64,000 bases of DNA from Ruminococcaceae bacterium YAD3003 (GTDB lineage: Bacteria; Bacillota; Clostridia; Saccharofermentanales; Saccharofermentanaceae): contig FNPA01000008.1 in assembly GCA_900107185.1 (NCBI GenBank), forward strand, positions 62,001-126,000, written 5' to 3'. Position numbers and translations under genes: made by a program. This document shows, piece by piece, positions 45,372 to 54,555 of this stretch. The notes beneath the pieces were generated by a model. The model saw only the letters and a list, made by a program, of their open reading frames with translations, was not told the DNA's origin and did not search any database. The stretch's first letter is position 1; the number at the start of each line of letters is the position of its first letter.

Positions 45372-46319
45372 TTACTCTTCCCTCGCATTATCTAAAGTTG
45401 TTTCTTTTACTACAAATTGTGGTGAATCATTAATGCAAATATATATTCTTCCGATATATTCACCTATTAACCCCAACATGATCATTATTACTCCGCCAAC
45501 TACAAGCATAATAGAGATAATCGAGCTCCAGCCTGCCTCCATATCAGGTGTAATAAACAGCTTGCGAATGACAGTAACAAGTGCAAAAAGAAATCCTAAA
45601 GCCGCAGTAATAAAACCTAAATAGGCACCTAATTCAAGCGGTTTTACAGAAAAAGCAGTAAAACCATTGACCCATAGAGAAATCAATGATTTTAAACTAT
45701 ATCCTGATTTTCCTTCATATCGCTTTCGCTGTTCAATATCTACAAATCCAAAATTCCTTGTAGTTCTTAAAACTAAACCGACCAAATAAGGATAGGGATT
45801 CTTATACCGGATCATTTCATCAATGATAAACCTTTTAGCAACAAAGAAACTGCTGGCTCTATTATTATCTTTATAACTAAACATATAATCTGTCATCTGT
45901 TTAGCAAAATGAGAACCCCATCTTCTAAATAGAGATTGCTTTACTTCTGGATATTGAGCGTAAACAATGTCATATCCTTTATCTAGTCCGTCAATCAGTT
46001 TAAAGACATCACAAGCCGGAGTTTGTCCGTCATCATCTAATGATACAACTATATCTCCGCTGACATTGTTATAGCCTGCCATGAGAGCTGAATGCTGACC
46101 GAAGTTTTTCGCCAGATTAATACCAAATACTTTATCATCAATCTTAGCCCTATCGCTGATAACTTTCCAAACATTATCAGGCGAACCATCATTTACCAGA
46201 ATGATTTCATAATCATATTCAGGGCGCTGAACAACAGTAGTCTCAATCTCTTCAACTACTTTCATAACAGTATTTTCTGATCTGTAACAAGGAATAACAA
46301 ATGATAGTTTCTTACCCAT
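45372..46319 (-). CDS. GT2 polyprenyl-phosphate glycosyltransferase (GtrB/CsbB/ArnC type)
   Basis: This 315-aa protein has a GT-A domain with SFVIPCYRSENTV, ILVNDGSPD, the metal-binding SLDDDGQTP, and RYEGKSGYS, and two C-terminal membrane helices. Enzymes of this build transfer a sugar from a nucleotide to undecaprenyl phosphate on the inner face of the membrane. The lipid-linked sugar is then flipped and used by GT-C enzymes such as YfhO. ATG at 46319 with AGAGG is preferred to the longer start at 46346, which would overlap the TPP enzyme. The paired SMR-like proteins upstream are the natural flippase candidates. Confidence 0.88.
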   Translation of the reverse strand: MGKKLSFVIPCYRSENTVMKVVEEIETTVVQRPEYDYEIILVNDGSPDNVWKVISDRAKIDDKVFGINLAKNFGQHSALMAGYNNVSGDIVVSLDDDGQTPACDVFKLIDGLDKGYDIVYAQYPEVKQSLFRRWGSHFAKQMTDYMFSYKDNNRASSFFVAKRFIIDEMIRYKNPYPYLVGLVLRTTRNFGFVDIEQRKRYEGKSGYSLKSLISLWVNGFTAFSVKPLELGAYLGFITAALGFLFALVTVIRKLFITPDMEAGWSSIISIMLVVGGVIMIMLGLIGEYIGRIYICINDSPQFVVKETTLDNAREE

Positions 46320-46329
46320 TATTGCCTCT

Positions 46330-48129
46330 TTATACTGGTGTTCCATAACTTGTATCCAATGGTTTAACTATCATCTCACTAAAGAAGAGATCTCTATCTA
46401 CATATGGAGCCTGATCCTCGATAGGTCTGAATCCATATTTCCTCTTTCCGTAAGTGACAAGACCATTGTGCAGATCAACTTGTTCAGGATCGCACATTAC
46501 TTCAATAATTGCAGGATTTGAATCAGAAACAAGCTCATCCAAACCACTCTCAATCTCATTGTAATCATTTACTTTTATATATTTAATTCCGAATGCTGCA
46601 GCAAGCTTTCCATAATCAGGAAAATCAAGACCATTAGAAGGATCAGTACCATATGACTTGCCTCTGAAATGGGCTTTCTGTCCGTGTCTGACACCGGAAT
46701 AACCGTTATTGTTGATAATTACGATCTTAATATTGCAATTATTTCTTACCACGGTCTGTAATTCCTGAAGATTCATCATAAAAGAACCATCTCCTGTAAC
46801 AGAGAAAACAGAATCATCAGTCAGAAACGATGCACCGATTGCAGCAGGCAAAGAATAACCCATCTCGCCCTGTGCTAAAGACGATAATGCACGATTGCCT
46901 TTGCCAATGCTACAACTACCTGCGGTTACAGCTCCTGTTAATCCTGCATCTGCAGTAACAATGGCATTAGGGCCGAAACGCTCAGACATCTTATTCAGGA
47001 AGTATTTAACATCTATGAGTTTAGTCTTATCGATATCAGCTGGATATAAAGGAAATACTTCCTTCCAGTGACGGCATTTATTTATCCATTCAGTGAATTC
47101 TTTATCAGGCTTCAATTCAAGAAGTTTATCGATGAATTCCTTTGCATCGCCGTGAATAAATGTATCAATATGAACACCTTTTTTAGAATGTTCAACTTCA
47201 TCAATATCAACAACGATCGTTTTTGCTTCTCTGGCAAACTGTTCTCTCTCAGGACCCGTAACCTCTATAGCCAGTCTGCACCCTATTGAAATAACAAGAT
47301 CAGCATTTTGAACAGTGAAATTGGCAAAACGGTTAGCTCCGCCAGCACCGACAACACCGAAATGAAGATTGCTGTCAGTCGAAATTATGTCATAAGCAAA
47401 TCTGGAAAAAACAACCGGTATGCGATACTTTTCAGCTAATTCATTAAAATCAGATACTGCACCTGCATTTCTGACGCCCTGACCAATCAAAAAGACCGGT
47501 CTTTCCGCCTTGTTGATCGAATCGACAGTTTCTTTAATTAGCAAATCAGAAATAAAAAGGCTGTTGTCTTCTGCTTCATATCTCTTAAGCTTATCTTCGT
47601 TAACCATTGAATTCTGAATATTCAATGGAACATCGATCCAGACAGGACCTTTTCTACCATGCTTTGCAAGGAAGATTGCCTTATCAAGATGATAAGCTAT
47701 CTCTTCTGCATCAGAGACCGTAACAGCATATTTCGTTATAGGTTTTACAATTGTCTCAATATCGGCTTCCTGAATGCCAACCTGTCTTAATGGAAGTCCA
47801 GATGCTTTGACAGTCTGATCATAAGGCTGCTGACCTGATACAACTATCATGGGGATGCTGTCCTGCCAAGCATGAAGGATTCCGGTAAGGGTATTAGTAC
47901 CGGCACAGCCTGTAGTAACAATACAAGCTCCAAAGTCATTATTCTGCAAAGAATACGTCAAAGCGGCCATAGCACAAGCCTGTTCATGATGCATTCCGAT
48001 TCCTGTGATCTCTTCACTTCTTCTTAATGCATCCATTAAGTATACACACTGTCCGCCAGGAACATAGAAGATGTGCTTCACACCCTCCTCTGCAATCCGC
48101 TTTAATATATAATCTGCAACTCTCTGCAT
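46330..48129 (-). CDS. TPP-dependent acetolactate-synthase-like carboligase
   Basis: This 599-aa protein has the three-domain TPP fold: MHHEQACAMAA with the cofactor-activating Glu, central FAD-type domain VVFSRFAYD and IGCRLAIEVTG, and C-terminal TGDGSFMMNLQELQT...INNNGY, the GDG...N metal site. It is an IlvB relative but lies in a glycan-type cluster with no IlvN subunit. Known parallels are YerE-type enzymes, which attach a two-carbon acetyl branch from pyruvate to a keto sugar. A pyruvate-to-aldehyde carboligation using a LuxC product is the alternative. It overlaps the SDR gene by one base. Confidence 0.83.
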   Translation of the reverse strand: MQRVADYILKRIAEEGVKHIFYVPGGQCVYLMDALRRSEEITGIGMHHEQACAMAALTYSLQNNDFGACIVTTGCAGTNTLTGILHAWQDSIPMIVVSGQQPYDQTVKASGLPLRQVGIQEADIETIVKPITKYAVTVSDAEEIAYHLDKAIFLAKHGRKGPVWIDVPLNIQNSMVNEDKLKRYEAEDNSLFISDLLIKETVDSINKAERPVFLIGQGVRNAGAVSDFNELAEKYRIPVVFSRFAYDIISTDSNLHFGVVGAGGANRFANFTVQNADLVISIGCRLAIEVTGPEREQFAREAKTIVVDIDEVEHSKKGVHIDTFIHGDAKEFIDKLLELKPDKEFTEWINKCRHWKEVFPLYPADIDKTKLIDVKYFLNKMSERFGPNAIVTADAGLTGAVTAGSCSIGKGNRALSSLAQGEMGYSLPAAIGASFLTDDSVFSVTGDGSFMMNLQELQTVVRNNCNIKIVIINNNGYSGVRHGQKAHFRGKSYGTDPSNGLDFPDYGKLAAAFGIKYIKVNDYNEIESGLDELVSDSNPAIIEVMCDPEQVDLHNGLVTYGKRKYGFRPIEDQAPYVDRDLFFSEMIVKPLDTSYGTPV

Positions 48130-48869
48130 TACCTTAACCCTCCATCAACTCTCAAAACCTGCGCTGTAATAAAAGATGCTTTGTCTGAACTTAAGAAAGC
48201 AACTGCATCAGCAATCTCACGAGGTTCGCCTTTTCTCTTCATTATATTCATTGTAAGTGCAATTTTCTCGTCTTCTTCATTCATGCTGTTGCCCATATCA
48301 GTTGCCGTAAGACCTGGAGCAACAGCATTTACTCTGATGTTGTAAGGGCCGTATTCCAAAGCCAGACGCTTTACCTCACCTAGTATTGCAGCCTTGCTGG
48401 CGCTGTATTCGATATTCGCACCTCCATCAAAAGCCGCGGAAGATGAAATATAGACTATGCTTCCCTTCTTCTGACGCATCATGTTTCTGACTATCAGCTG
48501 TGTTAAGAGCATTTGTGAGAACAAATTGATCTCAAATACTTCCTTTATTGTTTCCATCTTTGTCATAGCAAGAGAACTTAACGGAAGACCGACTCCGGCA
48601 TTGCAAACAAGAATATCAATCGGTACCTTAGCTGCTAAAATCTGTTTTGCAGCTGCTTTTACGGCTTCTTCATCACTAAGATCAGCGTATACAGGGGTGA
48701 TGTTGACACCATACTTTTGGCTCAATTCATCTTTTATGAAATTAAACTTCTCGGATTCTTGTCTGACAACGGCAAAGACATCAGCGCTGTTCTCAGCAAA
48801 ATTCTCTAAAATCGCTTTGCCAATTCCTCTATTGCATCCCGTAATTACAGCTGTTTTTCCTTTTAACAT
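48129..48869 (-). CDS. Short-chain dehydrogenase/reductase, copy 2
   Basis: This 246-aa Rossmann enzyme has TGCNRGIGKAI (NADPH loop), VCNAGVG, catalytic Ser in YISSSA, YSASK with Tyr-x3-Lys and VAPGLTATDM. It is FabG-like and similar along its length to the SDR at 53 kb (both have NIRVN-AVAPGL-type blocks and MMRQK). ATG at 48869 with TTAGGAG is preferred to the longer start at 48947 inside luxC. It is paired with the acetolactate-synthase-like gene, so it likely reduces that enzyme's keto product. Confidence 0.85.
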   Translation of the reverse strand: MLKGKTAVITGCNRGIGKAILENFAENSADVFAVVRQESEKFNFIKDELSQKYGVNITPVYADLSDEEAVKAAAKQILAAKVPIDILVCNAGVGLPLSSLAMTKMETIKEVFEINLFSQMLLTQLIVRNMMRQKKGSIVYISSSAAFDGGANIEYSASKAAILGEVKRLALEYGPYNIRVNAVAPGLTATDMGNSMNEEDEKIALTMNIMKRKGEPREIADAVAFLSSDKASFITAQVLRVDGGLR

Positions 48870-48886
48870 TGAACCGTCTCCTAAGT

Positions 48887-50107
48887 TTACTTCTCGTATA
48901 TGTATACTATTCTGGACATGTTTTCTATCATCTTGAAACCGTCCCAAACAAATTCCAATCCCATCGTATCACCGATATCTACCACGCGGTCAATACCTCT
49001 GACACCTTTTTCCATCAGGAAGGAAACTACATCCTTCTTCTCTATTCCAAGCACCGCTATCGTCTGACAGGTCTTGTTAAGTATAGGCAAAATATCGTCC
49101 AAACAGGTTGCTGTATATTGATAGAAATATCCGCTGTTCATCTTATAATCCATTATCGTCTCTGAATCTAAAACCAAAGAAGGGATATCGATTACCATAA
49201 GTCGGTTATCAGCAGAAATATCTTCTCTGATCCTGACGCCTTCCATCTTCATGGAGATCTCAGTAAACGTGGACAACTTATCAATAACCTGCACAGGCTG
49301 AATTTCATATCTGCTCTTTACCTCTTCGTTAAGTGCATTCCAAAAAGAAGTTTTAGCAGCTTCATTCTCGCCAAGCCAGATAACTATCCTTGGTGAGCTG
49401 CAGGCATTTTGATCGGAGTAATACGTATCTGTATAGAACTTTTTAGCTATCTCGGAAGGATCTTCCTCAAGATATTTCTCGGGATCGATAATTGCAACCG
49501 AATGCCTGTCAGCAAAACACATTTCAATCGCTCTTGGAGGGATAGGATATTTTCTTATCTGGGCAATAGTATTGTTGCCACCCCAGATTATCCTGACATC
49601 ACAAATACTGGACAGGAATGCGGTTATCTCATCACTGTGCTCATATCTGATAATGCAGATATAAGATCTCATCATTGCAAACTCTTCTTTTGCAAGAACT
49701 CTGTTTATTGCATCACAGATTGTACTTACCTCAACGAACTCTTTGTTCGATACGCGGATTACTGTTATATTGCCGGCAAGCAATGACGACGTCATGGAAA
49801 CGGCAAAATTAACAGGAACATTAGAGGGTGCAATATGAAAAGCAACACCTCTTCCAAGTCTGTATTCCCTTAAGTTATACTTCTGCTTTTCTTTCTCAAT
49901 CGAAGCTTTACGGATCCAATATGCATAAGACATAACGTCAAGATGTTCTCTGATATTTGGAATAGACAATAATTCTTTCGACAAATCAGCAAGAAAACCA
50001 ACCGCGATATCAGAAAACATCGGAAGAGCCGGAATCTTGTCCGACTTTTCCAGGATACTCTCATCACCTGTCAGATATTTAATTCTGTCTTTCAAGTTTA
50101 TCTGCAT
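48887..50107 (-). CDS. LuxC-type acyl-CoA/acyl-protein reductase
   Basis: A 406-aa aldehyde-dehydrogenase-fold reductase that turns an acyl thioester into an aldehyde. Blocks shared with the fusion at 38 kb: FHIAPSNVPVNFAVSM, VIRVSNKEF, RIIWGGNNTIAQI, YSDQNACSSPRIVIW with the catalytic Cys, and GIDRVVDIGDTMGLEFVWDG. ATG at 50107 (MQINLKDRIKYL) aligns with the LuxC domain of the fusion; the gene overlaps luxE by 29 nt in another frame. No strong SD is seen, so it probably relies on coupling. Confidence 0.85.
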   Translation of the reverse strand: MQINLKDRIKYLTGDESILEKSDKIPALPMFSDIAVGFLADLSKELLSIPNIREHLDVMSYAYWIRKASIEKEKQKYNLREYRLGRGVAFHIAPSNVPVNFAVSMTSSLLAGNITVIRVSNKEFVEVSTICDAINRVLAKEEFAMMRSYICIIRYEHSDEITAFLSSICDVRIIWGGNNTIAQIRKYPIPPRAIEMCFADRHSVAIIDPEKYLEEDPSEIAKKFYTDTYYSDQNACSSPRIVIWLGENEAAKTSFWNALNEEVKSRYEIQPVQVIDKLSTFTEISMKMEGVRIREDISADNRLMVIDIPSLVLDSETIMDYKMNSGYFYQYTATCLDDILPILNKTCQTIAVLGIEKKDVVSFLMEKGVRGIDRVVDIGDTMGLEFVWDGFKMIENMSRIVYIYEK

Positions 50108-51170
50108 ATGTATCACTGCAACCTCTGATTTCTGCGCTCTTAATACGTCCCAATATTTGAATATACTTACCCTTTCTTCCGCACGGGCAATCATCTTCAC
50201 CTAATACGATTCCTTCATCTTCAGTAAGGAGCGAATGACCAGGATAGGAATGAGGCAAGACCGATACGACCTGAATCAGTCCTTTTTCGCCATTTTTCTT
50301 AACAGAAAAATCCAAAGGATCTCTTATGATCACATCAGAATAAATACTTGCATGAAGATGGCCACACTCGCATTCTGCATATATGCATCCGGTTTGCTCA
50401 ACCATTCCGTAATGATCCAGGAAATGCCTTATTCCGAAAGTCTCTGTAATTTTCTGTTTGAATACGTCCTGGGAAACACTCTCGGAGATGAGTTTTTTCC
50501 ATCCGCCTCCGGTCATAAGGAATGCATCGGAAAGATCATATTTTGAGAAATCCAATGCATTTGAATTCAGGAACAGACTCTGCCATACAATAAAGGTAAA
50601 ACCAAAAATAATAAATCTCTGACCGCTATACTTCTCAAGAAAATCCTTAACAATGTCAACATTTAACGTCATGTCATCGTTCAATGCATAGACCATCTCA
50701 CGGGCAACTACCTGAAGGCCGATAATAGCAGCACCACGGGCGGAAAAAGAATCTCTGTTCTTGACAGTAGCCTTAGAATCAATAACAAGTATCGGAAGTC
50801 TCTTTTTTCCCCAGTAATCACTAAGGATCTTTACCATGACCTTTTGCTGGATCATTGCAGTCTCTTTATCCACAAAGATCTTGGAAACACGCTGACCGGT
50901 AGTTCCGGATGAAGTCATGATTTTAAACACATCTTCTCTTGGAATACTTAGAAGATCAACATCTTTAAAAGTTCTTACGGGGAAAAAAGGAATATCAGCC
51001 GGTGTCCTTACGCTAACAGGATCAAAACCGACTGCATCAAGATAATTCGAATAGTTCTTACACCTTTCCTTATGAAATGCAGTCAATTCAAGAAGTTCCT
51101 TAGTCAGGAGCTTGCTTTTTGCATCTTTATCCAATTCATATGGCTGTAACTCATAGAAATTATCAATCAT
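50079..51170 (-). CDS. LuxE-type acyl-protein synthetase
   Basis: A 363-aa ATP-dependent acyl-activating enzyme. Motifs: PVRTFKDVDLLSI, MTSSGTTGQRVSKIFVD (phosphate loop), DHYGMVEQTGCIYAECECGH, LTEDEGIVLGEDDCPCGRKG and the terminal GCSDTYAD, whose Cys may hold the acyl group. ATG at 51170 aligns with the fusion protein start and overlaps the transketolase stop by 8 nt. It would hand its acyl group to LuxC encoded next. Confidence 0.85.
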   Translation of the reverse strand: MIDNFYELQPYELDKDAKSKLLTKELLELTAFHKERCKNYSNYLDAVGFDPVSVRTPADIPFFPVRTFKDVDLLSIPREDVFKIMTSSGTTGQRVSKIFVDKETAMIQQKVMVKILSDYWGKKRLPILVIDSKATVKNRDSFSARGAAIIGLQVVAREMVYALNDDMTLNVDIVKDFLEKYSGQRFIIFGFTFIVWQSLFLNSNALDFSKYDLSDAFLMTGGGWKKLISESVSQDVFKQKITETFGIRHFLDHYGMVEQTGCIYAECECGHLHASIYSDVIIRDPLDFSVKKNGEKGLIQVVSVLPHSYPGHSLLTEDEGIVLGEDDCPCGRKGKYIQILGRIKSAEIRGCSDTYADKLERQN

Positions 51171-52164
51171 TGCACTCAACCATAATCCTTCCGGCAATCT
51201 TTTCAGGACTTAATCCGGCTTCGTCCAAAACGAAAGCCTGAGATCCTGCCGGAAGGAAAGTATCATTAAAGCCGATAAACACCTGACGGGGAGCATTAGC
51301 TTTTGTGGCCTTATACTCGGCAACTGCGCTTCCCATACCACCGATAACATTGTGTTCTTCTACACTTACAATTAAATCATAATCAGAAAAAATCTCATCA
51401 AGACCATCTTTATCAATCGGCTTAATCGTATGCATATTGAAAACAGAGCACTTTATATTGCTGCCTTCACTGTTTTCTATAATTTCAGCTGCAGCCAAGG
51501 AACGGGAAACCATAAGTCCTGTAGCAATAATAACTACATTCATTTTACCGGAATGTAATTCAGTATTCTTCAAACACTTAAGCTTACCCGGAACAAAATC
51601 ATAATCTTCTTTATATACTACAGGGCAATTAAGTCCGCCGCTTAATCTGATATATATCGGATCGTCGACAGACGCGGCGTACTGAGTAACTTTAATTGCT
51701 TCAAAAGAATCTGCCGGAGAAAAAACCTTAAGATTAGGAAGCGCTCTGGTAAAAGCAATATCCTCGGTAGCCCAATGCGAAACACCCGATTTGGCTGCTA
51801 CCACACCTGCTGCAGAACCGATAATCTTAACGTTAAGTTTTAAATGCGAAAGATGCTGCCTTACATGTTCCAAACTGCGGACAGCAATAAATGAGGCATA
51901 TGTAGTGGCAAATACCATATCACCATCCATAGCAAGACCAGCAGCTATGCCTATCATATTCTGCTCGGCGATTCCTACATTGATCAGTTTATCCGGATAT
52001 GCAGCCTTAAATCTGTCCATACCTGACAACAAAGCCAAATCCGCTGTAAGCAACTTCAGATTATCGTGTTCAGCAGCAATTTCCGGCATGGCAATAGAAA
52101 AAACAGATCCGCGCTGACCAAGTCTTGACCATGTTTTAATGTTAACAGGAGTAACCTTTATCAT
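51163..52164 (-). CDS. Transketolase, C-terminal half (Pyr and C domains)
   Basis: This 333-aa subunit has LLTADLALLSGMDRFKAAYPDKLINVGIAEQNMIGIAAGLA, with the cofactor-activating Glu of GIAEQN, and a C-terminal domain with VSVEEHNVIGGMGSAV. It forms the active site together with the N-terminal half encoded just upstream (4-nt ATGA overlap). Split transketolases in glycan clusters are usually not the central-carbon enzyme; they transfer a two-carbon ketol unit to an aldehyde acceptor. Confidence 0.88.
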   Translation of the reverse strand: MIKVTPVNIKTWSRLGQRGSVFSIAMPEIAAEHDNLKLLTADLALLSGMDRFKAAYPDKLINVGIAEQNMIGIAAGLAMDGDMVFATTYASFIAVRSLEHVRQHLSHLKLNVKIIGSAAGVVAAKSGVSHWATEDIAFTRALPNLKVFSPADSFEAIKVTQYAASVDDPIYIRLSGGLNCPVVYKEDYDFVPGKLKCLKNTELHSGKMNVVIIATGLMVSRSLAAAEIIENSEGSNIKCSVFNMHTIKPIDKDGLDEIFSDYDLIVSVEEHNVIGGMGSAVAEYKATKANAPRQVFIGFNDTFLPAGSQAFVLDEAGLSPEKIAGRIMVECND

Positions 52165-53015
52165 GATATTCCTCCGGTTAATTCAGCTCTGGCTTTCTCA
52201 TATTCATCCTGTGATAAACGGTGATGATGCCATTCAGGTCTGTTCTCAATAAATGAGACGCCTTTGCCCTTCACGGTATCAGCTATGATCACATGAGGTT
52301 TACCCTTAGGATCTTCAGCAAATGCCTTCAGAAGATCATATGTATCATGTCCGTTGCATTCAGATACGAACCAATTAAAGCTTCTGAATTTATCAGAAAG
52401 ATTCTCAATTGCCATAACTGATTCGGTATCACCGTCATAAGACAAATGATTTCTGTCAATAATTGCAACAAGATTATCGAGCTTATAATGTGCGCCTGAC
52501 ATCAAAGCTTCCCAAATAGAGCCTTCATTAAGCTCTCCGTCACCCATCAGGATATAAATCTTATTTCCTCTGTTTTTTTCTTTCGAACTCAGAGCAAGAC
52601 CAACTCCGACTGAAATAGCCATTCCCAGACTTCCGCCTGAATATTCAAGTCCGATCTCCTGCCTTTGCGGATAACCCGTAAGTCTACCGCCATCCTTTTG
52701 AAACTCCAGGATTTCTTCCCGTTTGATAAAACCGGCTTCTGCAAGAGCAGGAATATGTGAGAGCACACAGTGATTCTTACTGGGAATAAACCTGTCACGA
52801 TCCGGATTCAACGGATTCTCGATATCAAGATGCAAGACCTCTCCATACAAGACAGACATTATTTCAACGCAAGACAAACTGCCGCCCAAGTGAGATCCAT
52901 TATTACCGGAAGCCAATGCCATATCCATTGCATCAAGACGAATACGCAAGGACATGTCAGCTAATCTCTTTGCATTTTCTTCAGATACATTAATCTTTCG
53001 GCTCTTATCGATCAA
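52161..53015 (-). CDS. Transketolase, N-terminal half (TPP pyrophosphate domain)
   Basis: This 284-aa subunit has SGNNGSHLGGSLSCVEI, LMGDGELNEGSIWEALM and, about 25 residues on, AIIDRNHLS: the GDG...N metal and pyrophosphate site. The C-terminal half follows with a 4-nt overlap. The gene overlaps the SDR upstream by 4 nt. The order SDR-TktN-TktC-LuxE-LuxC is unbroken by any gap, which suggests a fixed functional module. Confidence 0.9.
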   Translation of the reverse strand: MIDKSRKINVSEENAKRLADMSLRIRLDAMDMALASGNNGSHLGGSLSCVEIMSVLYGEVLHLDIENPLNPDRDRFIPSKNHCVLSHIPALAEAGFIKREEILEFQKDGGRLTGYPQRQEIGLEYSGGSLGMAISVGVGLALSSKEKNRGNKIYILMGDGELNEGSIWEALMSGAHYKLDNLVAIIDRNHLSYDGDTESVMAIENLSDKFRSFNWFVSECNGHDTYDLLKAFAEDPKGKPHVIIADTVKGKGVSFIENRPEWHHHRLSQDEYEKARAELTGGIS

Positions 53016-53770
53016 ACTCTGCCACCATCCAATATCAATATCTGACCCGTCATGTAAGCTGCATCATCAGAAGCGATATATAAAGCTGCTTTTGCTATTT
53101 CTTCAGGTTTACCCATACGGGAAATACTCATTCTGTCCATAACCTTCTGAAGTTCTTCAGCAGACTTGTAATTCCCCATCTCTGTATCGACCAGTCCGGG
53201 AGCAATACCGTTAACTCTGATATTGTACTGGCCTAACTCTCTTGCCACAGATTTGGTTATCCAGATCAATGAAGCTTTACTCGAACCATAGGCAAGATAA
53301 CCGGGAGAAGTCTCTATCCCGCCAACGGAACATATATTTATTATGCATCCGGATTTCTGTCTCATCATGACCCGCGAAACCAATTGCATAATAAGTACGG
53401 GAGCAAAGACGTTGACCTGATAAACTTCTCTCATCTTATCTGTTGAAGTCATTGTCATAAGAGCACCATAAGCTATACCGGCATTATTCACAAGAACATC
53501 AATAGGTTTTTTATAGCTGATTATCGTCTTAATGCCATTCTTAATCTCATCTTCACTCATCAAATCAAAATAGACAGGTATTAACTCTGTTCCTGTAGAC
53601 GAAGACAAATCCTTAAGGAAAGACTCAAATTCATTATTCTCTGTTCTGGCACAGGCGAACACATCATAGCCGGCAGCAGCAAATGCTTCTACCATAGCTC
53701 TGCCGATACCCCTGTTAGCACCAGTAATTATCGCGGTTCCGGCTCTCTTGCTGATTCCATCATTACTCAT
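53012..53770 (-). CDS. Short-chain dehydrogenase/reductase, copy 1
   Basis: This 252-aa Rossmann enzyme has TGANRGIGRAM, VNNAGIAYG, catalytic Ser in NICSVGG, YGSSK (Tyr-x3-Lys) and IAPGLVDTEMG. It is a FabG-like reductase related to copy 2 at 48 kb. The ATG at 53770 is preferred over a TTG at 53779. The SD is poor, and the gene lies 35 nt after the SMR pair. It probably reduces the keto group made by the transketolase halves next to it. Confidence 0.85.
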   Translation of the reverse strand: MSNDGISKRAGTAIITGANRGIGRAMVEAFAAAGYDVFACARTENNEFESFLKDLSSSTGTELIPVYFDLMSEDEIKNGIKTIISYKKPIDVLVNNAGIAYGALMTMTSTDKMREVYQVNVFAPVLIMQLVSRVMMRQKSGCIINICSVGGIETSPGYLAYGSSKASLIWITKSVARELGQYNIRVNGIAPGLVDTEMGNYKSAEELQKVMDRMSISRMGKPEEIAKAALYIASDDAAYMTGQILILDGGRV

Positions 53771-53805
53771 CAGGATCAAAAACCATCACTAAATATTTTA
53801 TATAA

Positions 53806-54141
53806 TTATAAATTATAGATAATTATACCACAGATGATGAATAACGACCCCAGCACCATCCTGGGGGAAATCTTCTCCTTAAGAAAAAAGAAGCATAATA
53901 AAGGTATATAGATGTATCCTGCCGCTTCCAATAAAGTACCCAATGTGAGCGGTACACCTGTATATGCATACATCGTAAGCAGAGTTGAAAGAATAAAAAT
54001 CGAATAGGCTCCGATAACTCTGACATTCAGATACTCCCTGATAACGCTGTCATATTTTTTGACAGCACTCTTCTTGAGAATTATCTGAGCAACGGAAGAA
54101 ATAAATACAGAAATCAAAAAAATAAGAATGAACTTAAGCAT
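53806..54141 (-). CDS. SMR/ArnE-F-like small membrane transporter subunit B
   Basis: A 111-aa protein with four helices: an N-terminal AQIILKKSA at the end of helix 1, LLTMYAYTGVPLTLGTLLEAAGY and SPRMVLGSLFIICGI, as in EmrE and ArnE/F subunits. It overlaps the partner gene by 8 nt. The paired arrangement of two short DMT proteins in a glycan cluster points to a flippase for the polyprenyl-phosphate sugar rather than a drug exporter. ATG at 54141 follows AGGAG. Confidence 0.8.
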   Translation of the reverse strand: MLKFILIFLISVFISSVAQIILKKSAVKKYDSVIREYLNVRVIGAYSIFILSTLLTMYAYTGVPLTLGTLLEAAGYIYIPLLCFFFLKEKISPRMVLGSLFIICGIIIYNL

Positions 54142-54535
54142 TGTGTCCGCTCTCCTCATCCATATTATTTTTCTTACTTTCCTTTATCTCACCGAAAATG
54201 AATATATACACTCCAATAAGAACTAAAACAGCACCGGCGATCATCTTCCATGTAATTTCTTCTTTAAAAAAAACGATTCCCCAAATGATCCCGTAAATGA
54301 TGCCTATTCCTTTACACGCATATGCAATAACCAGAGAGATCCTCTTTAACACTTGCTGCCACAAGATAGCATAGACAAAGAGAATAAGGATCAAAGCTCC
54401 ATAGAAAACAAAAAACTTAACCGATAAGAATTCCTGTCTTCCTGCCATCTTGGAACATACAGCCCCCAAAGACACAATAAACAGCGCTATCTGAAGTAAA
54501 ACAAAAGCACCTATACTGAATTTCTTTTCGTTCAC
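54134..54535 (-). CDS. SMR/ArnE-F-like small membrane transporter subunit A
   Basis: A four-helix protein of 133 aa ending in a charged Lys/Glu tail. IAYACKGIGIIYGIIWGIVFFKEEITWKMI contains the typical DMT end-of-repeat motif. GTG at 54535 is chosen because AAGGGA lies eight bases upstream; an ATG at 54544 and a longer start at 54592 are possible but less well placed. It is coupled to subunit B. Confidence 0.75.
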   Translation of the reverse strand: MNEKKFSIGAFVLLQIALFIVSLGAVCSKMAGRQEFLSVKFFVFYGALILILFVYAILWQQVLKRISLVIAYACKGIGIIYGIIWGIVFFKEEITWKMIAGAVLVLIGVYIFIFGEIKESKKNNMDEESGHNA

Positions 54536-54555
54536 AGGAAACATCCCTTCAAAAC

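Noticed and set aside
50079-50107. A broken LuxE-LuxC fusion or programmed frameshift
   Set aside because: Both frames end and start cleanly, each domain is complete, and no slippery heptamer is seen. A normal overlapping gene pair explains it.
37904-51170. A bacterial luciferase (lux) operon
   Set aside because: LuxC- and LuxE-type proteins are present, but no luxA, luxB or luxD is found, and the neighbours are glycan and carboligase genes.
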